Source: Cupriavidus numazuensis
GTDB lineage: Bacteria; Pseudomonadota; Gammaproteobacteria; Burkholderiales; Burkholderiaceae
Direction: 5' to 3'
Assembly (NCBI RefSeq): GCF_905397435.1
Contig: NZ_CAJPVI010000064.1
Span: 1-46,275, forward strand
DNA: 46,275 nt
Every line of letters starts with the position of its first letter. Position 1 is the first letter of the stretch. The notes under the pieces are model-generated. The model saw nothing but the letters and a program-made list of their open reading frames with translations, was not told the DNA's origin and did no database searches. Positions 30,705 through 38,311 of this stretch are shown piece after piece. The position numbers were made by a program, and so were the translations under genes.

Positions 30705-30729
30705 AACGCACCTTCGGGTGCGTTTTTTG
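30705..30729 (+). terminator. Intrinsic terminator after the membrane microprotein gene
   Basis: AACGCACC-TTC-GGGTGCGTT followed by TTTTGTTTT. A second hairpin, GAGCCG/CGGCTC, lies just upstream. Confidence 0.88.
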
Positions 30730-30742
30730 TTTTCTCTCACCT

Positions 30743-30792
30743 ACTCGGGGCACGTCCCCCGGGTGGGGCGTGCTCCGTCATCGGAGCACACC
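30743..30792 (+). promoter_or_regulatory. Two-hairpin SD-covering leader of the 30793 gene
   Basis: ACTCGGGG (30743-30750) pairs with CCCCGGGT (30757-30764). TGCTCCG (30771-30777) pairs with CGGAGCA (30782-30788), hiding GGAG (30783-30786) six bases before ATG 30793. It directly follows a terminator, so either readthrough feeds it or a promoter is hidden. Confidence 0.6.
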
Positions 30793-32355
30793 ATGTATGT
30801 CATTTCGATTGGCTCCCAGCGGGCCGAAACGCGCACGACCCTCGCTGGCGTGCTCGAACATCTCAATCGGGACCGTGCCGGCCGCGCTGTCCCTCGCGTC
30901 GAGGAGATCGCGCTGCGCCACATCGAACGCGGCGCCATCCCGGTACTGCGCCTCAAATCTGGCGCGTTTGCGGTTCGCCCCGTTGGCACGGCGCGCTCCA
31001 TCCTCACTCTGATTCTCGAAGAGATCGACCGATACATTGTGCGAACAGACGGCAGAATTCTCCGCCCGCAGGACATGAGCCGGTCCGCGTGGGGTGCGGT
31101 GATGGCCGCCGGTCGTCTGGCACACTTTCCCGAGGAGGCCATCGACCTGTCCCAAGGCGATGCCGGCCCTCTGTTCCGGACTGCGGACTTGTTCGAGGAG
31201 ACGGGGCAATTCGGTATCGCCGAGTTTGTGCGTTCGGAATTTCATCGTCGCTTCGGCTACGGCATCAACGGCCCGCTATACGCGCCCAATGCCAGCCCGA
31301 ATGGCCGACACGAAATCCATGTTGCGTATGCACTCTTGCGGGGTGAGAAGCTTCGCGAATGCGTGGTGAACGCCTACCGCGAGAGTGCCGAGGTCGGGGC
31401 AAACGATGTGAGCTGGCTGCAGCCGCTGATCCACGTGCCCGCGCTGCGTGGTGCGTTGGCGCCTGCGCAGCTGCAAGGCCTGTGTGACGCCATGCGCCAT
31501 GCCAGGCTGGAGATCACCTCGACGAATGCCCCGCGGCTCGTTGCCATCATGCGAGGTCTGCCGGGTGATTGCAGCTACGTCCAGGTTGATGATGCCTTGT
31601 TCGAACATGGCATTCTGCCAGCGCTGGCCGAGCCGCTGCGCAAGCAGCCGGAAGGGGAGGCCTCACGACCGGTCTCGGGCCTGGCGGCGCGGATGCATCA
31701 CTTGATCACGCAGCGGCAGTTCCACGCCACGATGGACAAGGCCAAGGCCGATCGCGAAGCCCTGCTGATTAGCCAGCGTCGTTTCGACGACATCGCTCGC
31801 CGTGCGGTGCACACCCGCGTCTCGACGAGTTTCGATTGGCCAAATGAGGTCGCCCTGGCGGTCCTGCAGCGTGACATCGCGAAGCTCCTGAAGGTGTTCG
31901 ACAACCCCAAGGACTGGAATGCCGATTCCAAGCGCGCCCTGCGCGACGAACTCGACGTCGATCTCCTGCAATGCTCGGCGGCGGTCCGCCGGCGCCGGCT
32001 CTTCGAGTTGTGCGGGTTCTCTGCCGACGAGCAGCGCGAGTGGGAACACCAGGCGCTGGCCGAAAAGGCGCAGCGCAATGCCGAGCGAGACCTCGTGGAA
32101 GCCTGCCAGCGTGCGGAGGCCGCGAGCTGGCGCATCGAGACTGGCCAGGTCATGAATGGCCGTGAGTACGTCGACTTTTGTATTGCCGAGGGCTTCTCGG
32201 AGATCGTCGATCTGCCACGCGGTGGTGCGCGCGAGTACCGTCTCCGCGACCCTCGCAAGGGCTGCTCGCGCCGGTTACGCGCGAAGGACGGCACCCTGTC
32301 GTATGCGCGTGCTCGTCTGGCGCAGATTGCCACGCCGCTGGCGCTTGCCGCTTGA
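30793..32355 (+). CDS. Large helical protein of unknown function
   Basis: A 520-residue soluble protein starting MYVISIGSQRAETRTTLAGV. ATG 30793 is chosen because its GGAG lies in the adjoining hairpin; longer in-frame starts run through the terminator. The first 70 residues look like a small alpha/beta domain. The rest is helical with Arg/Glu-rich stretches (AEKAQRNAERDLVEACQRAE). No catalytic motif is seen. It has its own leader and terminator. Confidence 0.65.
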   Translation: MYVISIGSQRAETRTTLAGVLEHLNRDRAGRAVPRVEEIALRHIERGAIPVLRLKSGAFAVRPVGTARSILTLILEEIDRYIVRTDGRILRPQDMSRSAWGAVMAAGRLAHFPEEAIDLSQGDAGPLFRTADLFEETGQFGIAEFVRSEFHRRFGYGINGPLYAPNASPNGRHEIHVAYALLRGEKLRECVVNAYRESAEVGANDVSWLQPLIHVPALRGALAPAQLQGLCDAMRHARLEITSTNAPRLVAIMRGLPGDCSYVQVDDALFEHGILPALAEPLRKQPEGEASRPVSGLAARMHHLITQRQFHATMDKAKADREALLISQRRFDDIARRAVHTRVSTSFDWPNEVALAVLQRDIAKLLKVFDNPKDWNADSKRALRDELDVDLLQCSAAVRRRRLFELCGFSADEQREWEHQALAEKAQRNAERDLVEACQRAEAASWRIETGQVMNGREYVDFCIAEGFSEIVDLPRGGAREYRLRDPRKGCSRRLRAKDGTLSYARARLAQIATPLALAA

Positions 32356-32367
32356 TCCCTTGTATCT

Positions 32368-32397
32368 CCCCCAGCCACTGGCTGGGGGCTCTTTTCT
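32368..32397 (+). terminator. Terminator after the 30793 gene
   Basis: CCCCCAGCC (32368-32376) pairs with GGCTGGGGG (32380-32388), followed by CTCTTTTCTT. Confidence 0.75.
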
Positions 32398-32518
32398 TCA
32401 AAACGTCCAACGAAATCGCGAGCTTTCGACGGTCCACGACACCTCGTTGCATAGTAGTCTTGCCTTACCGGAAGCGGTGTTCGTACTGAACCGATTCAGT
32501 CCCAACACAGTTTCACCC

Positions 32519-32778
32519 GCGTCTCTGACGCATCGACCCCAACGCCGGTACGCCGGCCATTTCTTGAACCTTCCCACAGGGACCGCTCCCTGTGGGAATG
32601 GCCCGTGGGATTCACACGATTCCCACATGCAACGCTTCCCTTTTCCGCTGTAGCAACGGCAGTGCATCGCCATCCCAGCATCAGGCGAGCGCCTGCTGCG
32701 ACCAACAGTCATTTCCCCTTATCCCCTTGCGACCGGCCGCCTGGCCGCGCTCGCACCATCCCTATTTAGGAGCAATCC
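32519..32778 (+). promoter_or_regulatory. Long leader of the DUF932 gene
   Basis: GCGTC-TCT-GACGC (32519-32531), ATCGACC, CCGG/CCGG (about 32545-32556), CCCACAGGGA/TCCCTGTGGG (32573-32596), and GTGGGA/TCCCAC (32605-32626) ending at an ATG that opens only an 8-codon frame (MQRFPFPL). After another 100 bp come GGCCG/CGGCC and AGGAG before the true ATG 32779. The short frame may be a leader peptide or the stump of a lost gene. Confidence 0.6.
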
Positions 32779-33744
32779 ATGCATCTCGTAGAAACCATGG
32801 CATACGTCGGCGCAACCCCGTGGCACGGACTGGGCAACCAGTTGGCCCCGAACCAGCCGCTTGAAGTCTGGGCAGAACGCGCCGGCATGAACTGGCGCAT
32901 TGAGGAGACCGATGTGATGTACCGCATTGGTTCGCACGATCTGGACCCCATCCAGTCGTTCCCGGAACAGAAGGTGCTGTACCGCTCGGACACCAAGAAG
33001 CCATTGTCGACCGTCTCGAAGCGCTATCAGGTGGTGCAACCCGCTGAAATTCTGGAGTTCTATCGGGATCTCACCGAGGTCGGCGGCTACCAGCTGGAAA
33101 CCGCCGGCGTGCTGAAGGAGGGCCGTAAGCTCTGGGCGCTCGCGCGCACGGGGCAGGCGACTTCCCTGGCGGGCGGTGACGAAGTTCGCGGCTACCTGCT
33201 GCTGGCTACCGCTTGCGATGGCACGCTTGCCACCACAGCGCAGTTCACCTCGGTCCGAGTCGTCTGCAACAACACGCTGCAGATTGCTGTTGGTGCGAAC
33301 CGGGGTGCCGTCAAGGTTCCGCACCGCAGTCAGTTCGATCCGCGTGCCGTCAAGGACGAGTTGGGCATTGCCATCTCGTCCTGGGACGGCTTCATGGTGC
33401 GAATGCATGAGCTGGCGAGCCGAAAGGTCAGCAGCGCTGAGTCTGAGCGCTTCTTCGAGCGCCTGTTTACTTACTCGTGGGCGAAGCCGGAGACGGTGGA
33501 TGCCAACAAGGTGAACGAGCGCGGATTCAAAGCCGTGATGAATCTGTTCCAGGGTGCGGGCCGCGGCTCGACACTCGAATCGGCCGCAGGCACTGCCTGG
33601 GGGCTGGTGAACAGCGTGACCGAGTATGTCGATCACCAGCAACGTGCGCGCAGTGCCGGCAACCGGCTTGACTCGGCATGGTTCGGCGCCGGGGCGTTTC
33701 TCAAGCAGCGGGCATGGGACGGGGCGTTGGAGCTCATTGCTTAA
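32779..33744 (+). CDS. DUF932 plasmid/phage-like protein
   Basis: A 321-residue protein of the DUF932 family. It has the family start MHLVETMAYVGATPWHGLGN and the internal blocks YRSDTKKPLSTVSKRYQVVQ, then YLLLATACDGTLATTAQFTS and RVVCNNTL. DUF932 proteins are frequent on plasmids, integrative elements and large phages, usually near DNA-maintenance genes. The function is unknown. AGGAG lies six bases before ATG 32779. Full length for the family, no signal or membrane segment. Confidence 0.88.
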   Translation: MHLVETMAYVGATPWHGLGNQLAPNQPLEVWAERAGMNWRIEETDVMYRIGSHDLDPIQSFPEQKVLYRSDTKKPLSTVSKRYQVVQPAEILEFYRDLTEVGGYQLETAGVLKEGRKLWALARTGQATSLAGGDEVRGYLLLATACDGTLATTAQFTSVRVVCNNTLQIAVGANRGAVKVPHRSQFDPRAVKDELGIAISSWDGFMVRMHELASRKVSSAESERFFERLFTYSWAKPETVDANKVNERGFKAVMNLFQGAGRGSTLESAAGTAWGLVNSVTEYVDHQQRARSAGNRLDSAWFGAGAFLKQRAWDGALELIA

Positions 33745-33796
33745 CATCCGTCTCGGCAGCCACCAGGTTGGTGAGGTCCTTAAAATCAGCCTGATG

Positions 33797-33870
33797 CGGC
33801 CACTTCCCATTCCGTGAGGAGGAAGTGGCCGTGGTAGGCTTTTCTGCCCCGGTCACGACCGGGGCTTTTC
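33797..33870 (+). ncRNA. Hairpin plus terminator, possible small RNA 3' end
   Basis: CGGCCACTTCC (33797-33807) pairs with GGAAGTGGCCG (33821-33831), then GCCCCGGTC/GACCGGGGC (33846-33865) with a T-rich tail forms a terminator. It may simply end the DUF932 transcript, or release a structured 3' RNA. Confidence 0.4.
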
Positions 33871-33989
33871 ATTCTTGTTGCCATGTCTGTTTTCGAGTCA
33901 ACCGCCAAGGAGGGTACGTTATTGATCGGCTGGTGCATTGCGCGTAGGCGGGCAGTGACCGTTGGACGGCAACGAGTCCTGGAGCATTT

Positions 33990-34361
33990 ATGCAACAGCG
34001 GATCGAGATTGCCAGTCTTGAGAAGGAGCGCTTTGTAGAGTTGTTTGATGAGTGGAGGAGAGAGGTTGCAGTCAAGGCGATTCCGCTTGGGTATGACGAA
34101 TGGATGGACCAGCGTTTCGCGCGTGGCTCAGAGGCGACGGCATCCTTCCGACAGCGCTCTGTGTCCTTCGAGCTTTCACATGGCGGGCACTATGAGGTGC
34201 GCGGCGCCGATCGGAAGCGCCGAGTCTTTCGATGCCAGCTATCGGGCCATCTGCCGTACATCTCATTCGTGAACTTAGAGCGGGGCATCTTCTACCCTTG
34301 GATCTCGTTTCCGAGCGTGTTCACTCAAGCTGAGTTAGTGAGTCTGAAACGTCTCGGTTAA
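33990..34361 (+). CDS. Protein of unknown function
   Basis: A 123-residue protein starting MQQRIEIASLEKERFVELFD. The first half is helical and charged. The second is beta-rich with aromatic residues (ISFVNLERGIFYPWISFPSV). No family is recognised. GGAGCA lies before ATG 33990 and a strong terminator follows the stop, so the gene looks real. It faces the bactofilin operon tail to tail. Confidence 0.6.
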   Translation: MQQRIEIASLEKERFVELFDEWRREVAVKAIPLGYDEWMDQRFARGSEATASFRQRSVSFELSHGGHYEVRGADRKRRVFRCQLSGHLPYISFVNLERGIFYPWISFPSVFTQAELVSLKRLG

Positions 34362-34364
34362 AGG

Positions 34365-34393
34365 AAAAGCCCGGCAATGCCGGGCTTTTTTTG
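34365..34393. terminator. Bidirectional terminator between the 33990 gene and the bactofilin operon
   Basis: AGCCCGGC (34368-34375) pairs with GCCGGGCT (34379-34386), with A-run on the left and T-run on the right, so it works for both strands. Confidence 0.9.
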
Positions 34394-34435
34394 TTGAAAG
34401 AGAGGGTCCGATACCCTACCTTTCCGCTGACAAGT

Positions 34436-34451
34436 CAATATCATGATATTG
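34436..34451. repeat. Second copy of the 16-bp palindrome
   Basis: CAATATCATGATATTG, perfectly symmetric, overlaps the stop end of the bactofilin gene and abuts a minus-strand TTGACT. The partner copy is at 1510-1525, 33 kb away. Confidence 0.45.
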
Positions 34452-34839
34452 GCGCGGCCTGTGGAGTGGGGGCGGGCTCAGCTGCCGGGGCCTTGTCCGA
34501 GTGCGGCAGAAGCGAGGCGCGCGAAAGGGTCACGCCCTCCAGATCGGCACCCCCGCCCAGCCGGATCGTGCCGCCGTAGAGAATGCGGCCCTTGGCACGA
34601 CCATTGAGAAGCAGGGACGATCGAGCCCTTACGCTCCCTTCCACGGTACCGTCCAACACGATATGTTCGCCTTCGACGTCGCCCCGGACGACACATCCCT
34701 TTGCGATGTGAACCAGACCGCTGGTGCTGGAGATGCTCCCGTCAATGAACCCCAGGCAGGTCATGCCTTGATCACTAACGATATCACCATGCACGGTGAA
34801 GCCGGCCTGGAGAACACTGAATTGCAGACTCGGGTTCAT
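34441..34839 (-). CDS. Bactofilin-like cytoskeletal protein
   Basis: A 132-residue protein. Residues 15-110 are a run of short beta strands (GFTVHGDIVSDQGMTCLGFI, then KGCVVRGDVEGEHIVLDGTV and NGRAKGRILYGGTI) typical of the bactofilin (polymer-forming cytoskeletal) right-handed beta helix. The C-terminal tail is Pro/Ala-rich. Bactofilins polymerise without nucleotide and place proteins at membranes or poles. It is last in a leftward operon after a membrane protein and a DUF1845-like gene, so it could give the element a spatial scaffold; that is inference. Confidence 0.8.
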   Translation of the reverse strand: MNPSLQFSVLQAGFTVHGDIVSDQGMTCLGFIDGSISSTSGLVHIAKGCVVRGDVEGEHIVLDGTVEGSVRARSSLLLNGRAKGRILYGGTIRLGGGADLEGVTLSRASLLPHSDKAPAAEPAPTPQAAPIS

Positions 34840-34848
34840 GGTTGTATC

Positions 34849-35388
34849 TCAGAAGAGTTTGATGTCGGTGGCAGCAGCCTCGGCCTTGACTGGTTGCGGC
34901 GCAGTGGGCCGCGGCGCCATGGCCGCCTTGTGGGTCTCTCTTGGGCTACTCGGCTGTTGTGCTCGTTCGACAGCGCGTGGGTCCTTCTGTGCGGCCACCG
35001 GCAGTGGCGCTGCGGCAGCCGAGGCTACGCCGGGCCTTTCTGGCCATTGCACGCGCTCGGTGGCATCTGGCGCGGGAGATTCCTTGGATGCGGCGGCGAC
35101 GGACTGGGCGGGCGCAGAAGCTGGCGGCGCGAGATCGGGACGTTTCTTTGTGGACGCCAGCATCATGCCGACGGGAAGTGAGACCATCGCGACAAGCGCG
35201 ATGATCCCGACGATTTTTACATTGTCGTTGACCGCCTTTCTGGCCGAGCGTACCAATGAGCCCGGGCTTGCCGGACTGGAATCGCCCGAGGAAGCGCTTA
35301 GGACCTGTACATTTGTCGGATCCATGTCGATGGTGATGGGCGCCTGTGCATACTGTTGGTGCATCTTCTGGATTTCGCGGATGTCCAT
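34849..35388 (-). CDS. Single-pass membrane protein with long Pro/Ala-rich tail
   Basis: A 179-residue protein. ATG 35388 (MDIREIQKMHQQYAQAPITI) is chosen because it lies next to the previous stop. One membrane helix (VKIVGIIALVAMVSLPVGMM) at about residues 57-76. The rest is a Pro/Ala/Ser-rich tail, probably periplasmic, as in TonB- or TolA-like spanners. It sits between a DUF1845-like protein and bactofilin and may anchor the latter. Confidence 0.65.
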   Translation of the reverse strand: MDIREIQKMHQQYAQAPITIDMDPTNVQVLSASSGDSSPASPGSLVRSARKAVNDNVKIVGIIALVAMVSLPVGMMLASTKKRPDLAPPASAPAQSVAAASKESPAPDATERVQWPERPGVASAAAAPLPVAAQKDPRAVERAQQPSSPRETHKAAMAPRPTAPQPVKAEAAATDIKLF

Positions 35389-35389
35389 G

Positions 35390-36010
35390 TCACTCCTTGG
35401 ATTCGTTGGCTGATTGGGTCCGATTGCCGTCGCGATCGAAGCGGTCGTTGTCGGGAATGCAGAGCAGGTGGATCTGTGAGAGCTGTTTGGCGGCATTAAT
35501 AAGAACGTTCTCTCGCTCCTCGCCTGTCACCGATCCGGCGGCGGTGCAAAAAGTCGTCGCCGCAAAGAGCCTGTCATAGAGCCTCACTGTACGAAGAAGG
35601 CGACCAGCCAGTTGATGCGTCACCTTCACAGGTACATCAAGGTATGCAAGGGGGAACTCGAACTGCTTCCTTTCTGAGAAATCGGCCAACGCCACTTCAA
35701 ACCATGCTTCGGCGTCTCGGAACGCCTGATCCAAGGCCTTGACCTTGCCGCCGCGAGCCACGGTGAACTTCGCTGAGCAGAAGTACAGGTTGGCGTCCAG
35801 GAAGTCGCGAGCGAACCTTGAACAGTAAGACGCCACTGCGCCGGCATCCGTGTCCGGTACGATCCTGGCGATACGCTCATCGCTATTGAAGCGATCAATC
35901 GGACGTAGGCCAGTTGAAGCTTGTGACTGGCCAGATCTCGCATTGCCGCCCTCGCCATTCCGATTGCTCGACTGGGCGATGGTAGCTTCGACCTTCAAAT
36001 CTTCAGACAT
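35390..36010 (-). CDS. DUF1845/AcaB-like protein of integrative elements
   Basis: A 206-residue helical protein. The block ALDQAFRDAEAWFEVALADF followed by PVKVTHQLAGRLLRTVRLYD and KQLSQIHLL recalls the DUF1845 (integrating conjugative element, AcaB-like) family, whose members tend to be regulators or accessory proteins. The match is by eye and modest. The N-terminus is a polar, probably disordered stretch. It is the first gene of the leftward operon. Confidence 0.5.
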   Translation of the reverse strand: MSEDLKVEATIAQSSNRNGEGGNARSGQSQASTGLRPIDRFNSDERIARIVPDTDAGAVASYCSRFARDFLDANLYFCSAKFTVARGGKVKALDQAFRDAEAWFEVALADFSERKQFEFPLAYLDVPVKVTHQLAGRLLRTVRLYDRLFAATTFCTAAGSVTGEERENVLINAAKQLSQIHLLCIPDNDRFDRDGNRTQSANESKE

Positions 36011-36151
36011 TTTCCATGCGTTTTAGCAATCTCTCTCGACGGTGATTGTGTCTCAAATCGAGCACGGAATATTCGGTGAAAGCTATGCGATATTGGCGAG
36101 CATTTGAGGTGCAACACGCATTTTTTATGTGGCACAATTCACTCACACCTC

Positions 36152-36627
36152 GCGTCCCTGACGCATCGACCCTGACTCCAAGCGAGTCCATCTCTTAGTT
36201 CCAAGTCGTGCCTCGCGCATGCGCCGACCGGTTGGCTACCGGTGTGGAAATTTCCTTGTAATAAGTGTTTTCGCCGAGCACTTCCCTCATCAGCTCGTAA
36301 TACGCGTTCTTGCTGTGCCTCTTCTGAGTGCACGCTGGACACCGTTCGAGCCTGGGACCATGTGGCGTCTCTCTCAAAGGCCCCTCCTAGGCAGAACGGC
36401 AGTCGTCGAGCCGATCCGTGAACCTGCGGCCGAACCTGTGGGTTCGCGAAATGGGTAGATGTGCAGCGTGATCCTGCTGCACGAGGACGACTTTACGTCC
36501 TCCAATTGAGCAACGCGCGATCTCGCGCGGCTCCCTGAGTGCCACGCCCCCGGAAGGGGCGTGGCATTGCAGGTCTTCCGACAAAAGCTCGCTGCCGGCG
36601 CATTCCGGAAGCGAGCTTTTTTTGTTG
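36152..36627 (+). ncRNA. Hairpin-dense leader or non-coding RNA ending in a terminator
   Basis: It begins with GCGTC-CCT-GACGC (36152-36164), ATCGACC and GACTC/GAGTC. Further hairpins include GAGGACG/CGTCCTC (36483-36502), CGCGCG/CGCGCG (about 36510), GCCACGCCCC/GGGGCGTGGC (36541-36565), and finally AAAAGCTCGC/GCGAGCTTTT (36583-36620) with a T-run. The next gene starts 32 bases later, so this is either an attenuator or an independent RNA of about 475 nt. Confidence 0.5.
36195..36377 (-). CDS. Possible small protein, TTG start, opposite the structured leader
   Basis: A 60-residue leftward frame. The TTG start at 36377 has a strong ribosome site AGGAGG five bases upstream, and the protein has a plausible look (ERCPACTQKRHSKNAYYELM) with a Cys-x-x-Cys that could hold metal. 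It lies wholly opposite the hairpin-rich region. No family is recognised and either reading may be wrong. Confidence 0.3.
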   Translation of the reverse strand: MRETPHGPRLERCPACTQKRHSKNAYYELMREVLGENTYYKEISTPVANRSAHARGTTWN

Positions 36628-36658
36628 GGCAAGAGACCTCGCATTTCAGGAGACGCTC

Positions 36659-36970
36659 ATGCATCAAGATGCTGAGATTTCCGCCGCGATCGCGGCAACG
36701 CTAGCGCGCCGCCGTCCGCAGTACGTGGACCAGGCGCCTGCGTGGCGAAACCTTTGTGAGGCGGCATATGTCGCCAGTCTTCCGGAAGCTGCTCGCGCGG
36801 CTTTCCTTTCCCAAGTAACGACCCAGCGCGGGGCCGACACAGCCCAGCGCCTTCGGGAGCAAGCTGCGTCCATCCGGGCGAACGTCGTTCGTTTTCTCGT
36901 CAAAAGGAGAAACAACGCATGCATGCACCCGTCACCTACACCGGCTTCGACGGCCCCAGAAGTCTGCTAG
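36659..36970 (+). CDS. Small protein of unknown function
   Basis: A 103-residue protein starting MHQDAEISAAIAATLARRRP, helical and basic throughout. AGGAG lies six bases before ATG 36659. Its last 52 bases overlap the next gene in another frame, so the C-terminal Pro/Ser part may be a by-product. It heads the run that leads to the SbcCD-like genes. No family is recognised. Confidence 0.5.
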   Translation: MHQDAEISAAIAATLARRRPQYVDQAPAWRNLCEAAYVASLPEAARAAFLSQVTTQRGADTAQRLREQAASIRANVVRFLVKRRNNACMHPSPTPASTAPEVC

Positions 36971-38208
36971 AGGAACGGCCCATGCGGCCGCCCATCATCG
37001 GCAAGATTCGCCCTGGCATCAAAGTGCTGACGCGCAAGGCCCGCGAGAACGCCGAAGCGGTTCGCATCCACGACACCTTGTTGGCCCAAGGGCACTCCTT
37101 CGAAAAGATCCAGGTCGAGATCGAGCGCAAGACGAATCTGCGCAACGCACTCGTGCCGAAGAACGTGCCGTGGTTCACCTGCCGGGCATCGGATTTCACC
37201 AACCCTGCGATCGCCAATGAGATTCTGCAGCGCTACGGTGAAGACCGTGGCGATGGCAATGGTCTCAAGCTGTGGCGCTTCCCCGTCAAATTCGCCTTCG
37301 ACGACTGGCTCCAGAACATGCCGCATCAGCTGGTGGCATGGACGACGACCGGGCGCCAGTTCTTCTCCGACTACGGCTCGGACGGCAAGCGCTATTGCAA
37401 GGCGTATGCGCCGGTGCCGAAGAACGAGCGCGCCAATCGAGCCCGGCGGATGTGGGGCGGTCGCACCATCATCCTGCGCCAGGACGACGATATTCCGGAC
37501 GGCCTTTGCGATCCGCAGGTTTGCCCGCAGTACCAGTTGGGGGCGTGCAACCTCTCGGCCTCGTTCTACTTTGCTGTCCCTTTCGCCCCCGGGCTCGGGC
37601 TTGTCGAGTTGCCGACGACGTCAATCTACGTACTGCAGAAGGCACACGCGGCCATGCAGACCGTCTTGATGGCGCGCGGCAAGCTGGTGGGCGTCGAGTT
37701 CTGGATCTCCAAACAGGAGATCGAGATCAGTCGCATCGAGGCGGAGTCGGGCAAGCCGGTCAGGCAGATGCAGTGGCTGATCACGCTCGATGCCGATATC
37801 GACATTGGCGCACTGCTGGATGGCACCGATCGGAGGCCCCCGGCGCTCGAGCTGGCCACGCACGCGGTGTCTGCGCTGGAGGCGGGTGCGGAAGTGGGCG
37901 AGCCGGTCGTTGAGGCGTCCTCCGAGACGCATGCGGCTGCATCTGCCAGCCCCGGCGCAGTCGAGCCTGGTGGCGATGACGGGACTGATTTCGAGAGCCA
38001 GTTCCGGGACCTCGTGGCACGCCTGGGTCTGAACAGTGACGATGGCATGGGGCAACTCAAGGTCTACGCCGCGGCCACGTTCGGGCGCGGCTGGTCCAAG
38101 CGCGAGCAGGACATTCGTCAGTTGTTGAGCGAGCTCCGAACGGCGCTGGCCCACCCGCTGGCGTTTCGCGAGCAGGTGGCTGCCATCGCTGCCGAAATCT
38201 CACCGTAA
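36919..38208 (+). CDS. Metal-binding-like protein related to Gp3-type recombination directionality factors
   Basis: A 429-residue protein. AAGGAGAAA lies before ATG 36919. The N-terminal 250 residues carry the blocks NALVPKNVPWFTCRASDFTN, LWRFPVKFAFDDWLQNMPHQ and the Cys motif CDPQVCPQYQLGACNLS, a likely zinc site. This pattern is what databases label hydrolase or metal-binding protein, and it is close to the phage Gp3-like recombination directionality family. The last 70 residues are a separate helical domain after an Ala/Gly-rich linker. It may steer recombination or bind DNA; the family name is from memory. Confidence 0.6.
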   Translation: MHAPVTYTGFDGPRSLLEERPMRPPIIGKIRPGIKVLTRKARENAEAVRIHDTLLAQGHSFEKIQVEIERKTNLRNALVPKNVPWFTCRASDFTNPAIANEILQRYGEDRGDGNGLKLWRFPVKFAFDDWLQNMPHQLVAWTTTGRQFFSDYGSDGKRYCKAYAPVPKNERANRARRMWGGRTIILRQDDDIPDGLCDPQVCPQYQLGACNLSASFYFAVPFAPGLGLVELPTTSIYVLQKAHAAMQTVLMARGKLVGVEFWISKQEIEISRIEAESGKPVRQMQWLITLDADIDIGALLDGTDRRPPALELATHAVSALEAGAEVGEPVVEASSETHAAASASPGAVEPGGDDGTDFESQFRDLVARLGLNSDDGMGQLKVYAAATFGRGWSKREQDIRQLLSELRTALAHPLAFREQVAAIAAEISP

Positions 38209-38221
38209 TACCGCCAGCCAC

Positions 38222-38311
38222 GTGCCGGCGCTTCAGGGAAGCCCAAGGGCTTCCCTTTCTTCTTTCCGCCGCGAATCCGCCGGCACATTTCCTGACCTTG
38301 GAGGTAGCACT
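38222..38311 (+). promoter_or_regulatory. Long-range stem enclosing a hairpin, leader of the SbcD-like gene
   Basis: GTGCCGGCG (38222-38230) pairs perfectly with CGCCGGCAC (38278-38286). Inside lies GGGAAGCCC/GGGCTTCCC (38236-38255) with a T-rich tail, which alone would be a terminator. GGAGG precedes ATG 38312. Confidence 0.5.

Noticed and set aside
33883..34038. Small frame of 51 codons before the 33990 gene
   Set aside because: Weak ribosome site and Arg-rich end overlapping a better gene.
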